Positions 61,117 through 64,000 of a stretch of 64,000 bases of DNA are shown piece by piece (the stretch's first letter is position 1; each line of letters starts with the position of its first letter). Position numbers and translations under genes: made by a program. The stretch comes from Cytophagales bacterium UBA2561 (GTDB taxonomy: Bacteria; Bacteroidota; Bacteroidia; Cytophagales; Thermoflexibacteraceae), in assembly GCA_002340355.1 (NCBI GenBank), contig DDLX01000033.1, positions 1 through 64,000 of the forward strand, in the 5' to 3' direction. Under the pieces are notes generated by a model. That model worked only from the letters and a program-made list of their open reading frames with translations, had not been told where the DNA came from and made no database searches.

Positions 61117-63585
61117 ATGATTTTAACAAAAATGATTATGCAATTTTATATATTGTTAATTTGTACTATTCTAATCGGAAAAGTACAAGCTCAAACTACA
61201 TTTTCGGCAGAAAAAACCTATTCACCGTATTTTTTCGTTAAAACAGATGATAAATCAGCCGATGTGTTACCCTTAAAAAAAACCTCCACACAAGTCAAAA
61301 TTTCAGGAGTAATTGCTTCGGTTGAAATCCGTCAAACATATTCAAATACAGGCATGAACCCTCTGGAAGCCTTATATATTTTTCCAGCTTCAACCCGTGC
61401 CGCCGTCCATCACATGGAAATGAAAATAGGCGATCGAGTTTTAGAAGCACAGGTTCAGGAAAAAAAACAGGCTCGACAAACTTACGAAAAAGCTAAGGCA
61501 GTAGGTAAATCAACTTCACTTTTAGAACAAAAGCGTCCCAATATCTTTCAGATGAATGTAGCAGGAATTATGCCCAATGAAACGGTAGAAATCATATTGA
61601 AATACAGTGAGTTACTGATTCCTGAAAATGGAATTTATGAATTTGTTTACCCAACTGTTGTTGCTCCACGTTATTCCGAAAAAGCTCAAACTATTTCTCA
61701 AGAATGGGTGGCTAATCCATACAGTCGAACAGGAGAATTACCTTCGTATGTTTACGATATTCGAGCTGAAATTCAAGGCGGAATGCCTGTACATCAGATT
61801 AAATGTACTTCTCATAAGGTCGATATTAAAACAGAAAATGGTATTGAAATTATTCAATTAAGCCCAGATGAAAAATATGGAGGAAATCGAGATTTTATTT
61901 TACATTATCGATTAACAGATAAATCATTAAGTACAGGTATTTTATTACATGAAGCTCCTAATGAGGAAAATTACTTCATGTGCATGATTCAACCGCCTAC
62001 CTCCCCTACTCCATCCGAAATACCTCCTCGTGAATATGTTTTTGTATTGGATGTTTCTGGTTCTATGAATGGTTTTCCGATGCAAACCGCCCGCACCTTA
62101 CTTCGAAATCTGATAAGCAAATTACGCCCAACTGACCGTTTTAATGTTTTATTTTTTGAAGGGATTAACCGAATGTTTGCTCCCGAATCGGTATTGGCTA
62201 ATAAGAAAAACATTGATCTCGCCCTTGACCACATCGAACGGCATGACGGCTGGGGAAGTACCAACTTATTGCCTGTCCTACAAACAGCACTCAATTTCAA
62301 AGAAACACAAAATTACTCTCGCACTTTTATCGTTGTTACGGATGGATTTATCACCCTCGAAAAAGAGGCTTTTGATCTGATACACAACAACTTAAATAAA
62401 GCAAATTTATTCGCACTTGGAATTGGAAAATCAGTTAATCGTTATTTAATTGAAGGAATGGCTAGAGCAGGGCAAGGTGTGCCTTTTATCGTCACGAAAC
62501 CTGAAGAAGCGAACCAAAAAGCCGAAGAGTTACGTCATTGCATCCAAAATCCTATTTTAACCAATATTGATATGCATTTTGAAGGATTGCAAGCCTATGA
62601 TGTCCAACCAAAAAAATTACCTGATGTGATGGCAAACCGTCCTGTTTTAGTTTTTGGAAAATACAAAGGTAATCCCACAGGAACACTTACACTTAAAGGA
62701 CTCTCAGGCAAAAAAACAACTACTCTTCAAGTCAATTTTGCAGAAACTAAAACTACTCAGAATGAAGCCGTAAAATGGCTTTGGGCAAGAAACAAAATTG
62801 CTCAATTAGATGATTATGCATTACTTACTAATAATCTATCCAAGCAAGCTACTCAAAATGAGGTTGCTCAACTAGGCATTAAATATAATTTACTTTCTTC
62901 ACAGACCTCTTTTGTTGCTGTTGATAATCAAACCCAGCAAAAAGCTAAAAATATTACCGTTCATCAAGCTCTACCAATGCCTGAAGGACTAAATAATAAT
63001 ATTATTGGTCAAAATCTTTCTGCCTTACCTTCTGAACCACCAGGAAATAGGCGTTCAGGTACAACTCGTTCAACTGCTCCCATCCGTATCCAATTACCCA
63101 CTGAAATAAGTCCCATCTTAGGAAATAAAGTTTATTTATCTTGGAGTACAAAAGATAACTTGCGTTTTACGGGCTTTCAAGTCAATGTCTTAGATATGTC
63201 CGATGAATTACTATTTCAAACCCAAACCTCCAAAACTGAAATAGAACTCAATTTGTATCAAGGCAAATTAATTGATAATGATTATTTTATTTTTCAAATT
63301 ATTCCCTTGAATGAGACAGGGAGTCCAATCTTAAATATTGAAGCAGATAGTAAAATGCTTCAACGAGCTGAAGAAGAAGATATTACAGAACTTCGATCGA
63401 CACTCAACCAAATATTAGGAGATAAACAAGGGACACCTGATGGAATGTTAGAAAAGGCTTTATTTTTTGAGAAAAATGGTTACATCTCGGATGCGATGCG
63501 AATTTTTAGGCAACTCATTGCAATTTCTTCAGATGAAAAGTATCAAGTTGCTTTTCAGAAATTTTTGAAACGAAATCAATTTTAG
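61117..63585 (+). CDS. VIT and VWA domain protein, exported
   Basis: 822 aa. Signal peptide at about 1-26 (ILLICTILIGKVQAQ-like end). The VIT domain lies at about 40-170 (VEIRQTYSNTGMNPLEALYIFP, VHHMEMKIGDRVLEAQVQEK, Y-EKAKA, LEQKRPNIFQMNVAGIMP). The VWA domain is at about 305-480 with the MIDAS motif FVLDVSGSMNG and VVTDGF. The C-terminus has a Ser/Pro-rich linker and a helical tail (AMRIFRQLIAI). VIT/VWA proteins are mostly surface or periplasmic and of unknown function; the MIDAS suggests metal-dependent ligand binding. Confidence 0.88.
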   Translation: MILTKMIMQFYILLICTILIGKVQAQTTFSAEKTYSPYFFVKTDDKSADVLPLKKTSTQVKISGVIASVEIRQTYSNTGMNPLEALYIFPASTRAAVHHMEMKIGDRVLEAQVQEKKQARQTYEKAKAVGKSTSLLEQKRPNIFQMNVAGIMPNETVEIILKYSELLIPENGIYEFVYPTVVAPRYSEKAQTISQEWVANPYSRTGELPSYVYDIRAEIQGGMPVHQIKCTSHKVDIKTENGIEIIQLSPDEKYGGNRDFILHYRLTDKSLSTGILLHEAPNEENYFMCMIQPPTSPTPSEIPPREYVFVLDVSGSMNGFPMQTARTLLRNLISKLRPTDRFNVLFFEGINRMFAPESVLANKKNIDLALDHIERHDGWGSTNLLPVLQTALNFKETQNYSRTFIVVTDGFITLEKEAFDLIHNNLNKANLFALGIGKSVNRYLIEGMARAGQGVPFIVTKPEEANQKAEELRHCIQNPILTNIDMHFEGLQAYDVQPKKLPDVMANRPVLVFGKYKGNPTGTLTLKGLSGKKTTTLQVNFAETKTTQNEAVKWLWARNKIAQLDDYALLTNNLSKQATQNEVAQLGIKYNLLSSQTSFVAVDNQTQQKAKNITVHQALPMPEGLNNNIIGQNLSALPSEPPGNRRSGTTRSTAPIRIQLPTEISPILGNKVYLSWSTKDNLRFTGFQVNVLDMSDELLFQTQTSKTEIELNLYQGKLIDNDYFIFQIIPLNETGSPILNIEADSKMLQRAEEEDITELRSTLNQILGDKQGTPDGMLEKALFFEKNGYISDAMRIFRQLIAISSDEKYQVAFQKFLKRNQF

Positions 63586-63617
63586 ATTTTGAATTTACAC
63601 TTTTATTTGTTCTACCC

Positions 63618-63705
63618 CGAAAACATTTTTCCATAGTGGTAAATTTGGATACTCTATCACTATGGAAAAATTAGATTCCACTCTAAATAAATGATAATGA
63701 AAACT
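63618..63705 (+). repeat. Third, diverged copy of the 190-bp repeat (partial) with hairpin
   Basis: It contains the hairpin TTTTTCCATAGTG (63626-63638) with CACTATGGAAAAA (63658-63670), then TTAGATT and a stretch matching CTAAATAAATGATAATGAAAACTTGT. This parallels the right half of the repeats at 11881 and 13792. The stem sequence differs from both yet still pairs. It lies just after the VIT/VWA gene. Confidence 0.55.
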
Positions 63706-63908
63706 TGTGTATTTAGTACCAAATATAAAGTAGTGAGATAATATATTGATTATAAGTTAAATAGTAGTTTATCCCAACACCTCCTCTTACATCGCCAATA
63801 GCTCCATTTCTTTTTAAGTTTAAATCTTGTCTTTGTTATTTTATGTTTAACATTTTTTGCAAGGGGGCGGGCTATGCCTAAATGAACTATTAATATTGTA
63901 TTAAATTA

Positions 63909-64000
63909 TTATTCATAGTATAATTCCAAGAATACAGGCTTTATTTTTTGGCCTCTATTGATATAAATATTACATCTGAGGGATGGAGGGTTGTCGTCAT
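63909..64000 (-). CDS. Possible C-terminus of a gene entering from the right edge
   Basis: A minus-strand frame is open from the window edge to a TAA at 63909-63911, giving 29 residues that include NIYINRGQKIKPVFLELYYE. No start or family is visible, so this may be the end of a gene or a chance open frame. Left of it, 63861-63885 holds an unusually G/C-rich patch (GCAAGGGGGCGGGCTATGCC) in otherwise AT-rich DNA. The rest of 63706-63908 shows nothing recognised. Confidence 0.2.
   Translation of the reverse strand, partial: DDNPPSLRCNIYINRGQKIKPVFLELYYE

Overview
The window is a stretch of chromosome from a low-G+C Bacteroidota, most likely a gliding Cytophagales-type bacterium. The evidence is a gliding-motility lipoprotein of the GldH type, a PorE-like TPR/PD40/OmpA protein, the Bacteroidota form of RNA polymerase omega, DUF5018/IPT lipoproteins, AT-rich spacers without Shine-Dalgarno sequences, and -7 boxes of the TAnnTTTG type. 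All identifications rest on reading motifs by eye; no database search was run.

Layout. 1-280 is a repeat region. 0.3-6.9 kb holds a regulator-like unknown, the PorE-like protein, a YyaL/DUF255 thioredoxin-fold protein and homoserine kinase. 6.9-9.0 kb is a two-gene type II restriction-modification system whose nuclease looks SacI-like, directly upstream of homoserine kinase. 9.1-13.7 kb has a GNAT enzyme, a LiaF-like protein behind a perfect palindrome, glutaryl-CoA dehydrogenase, and a Crp/SDR gene pair bracketed by about 190-bp direct repeats. 13.9-21.1 kb carries a repeat-rich lipoprotein, a STAS-like protein, omega, an AlbA_2 protein, GldH, an M28 peptidase and NrnA. 21.4-27.4 kb has a GNAT/DUF2141/MORN run, a receiver, an S4 protein, a CmcI-like protein and thrS.

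27.4-30.1 kb is the most unusual stretch: an atypical kinase-like domain fused to a SET methyltransferase domain, broken by a frameshift and followed by a MITE-like element. 30.1-41.2 kb has YggS, a large BNR/sortilin-like secreted protein, a four-repeat secreted protein, a porin, a hydrolase/DUF2255/AraC group and an RsmI-like enzyme. 41.6-47.3 kb has an acidic unknown, an HD phosphohydrolase, a PrkA-type AAA+ kinase and upp. 47.4-57.2 kb is a signalling cluster: a six-PAS histidine kinase, a receiver-histidine kinase, a glycosyltransferase, and a SpoIIE-type phosphatase next to a STAS-like protein. 57.5-63.6 kb has a YihY/BrkB membrane protein, an AlkD-like HEAT protein, 3-hydroxyanthranilate dioxygenase and a VIT/VWA protein.

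The noncoding DNA is informative. At least three families of small repeats are present: a 176-177 bp element with AGAGGTTGTTTAA-type inverted termini, a set of hairpins with a conserved GTTTGCAAAC-like core whose stems vary in a compensatory way, and a near-perfect ACTTGGCAAGTC palindrome. Several convergent gene pairs are separated by clean bidirectional terminator hairpins.
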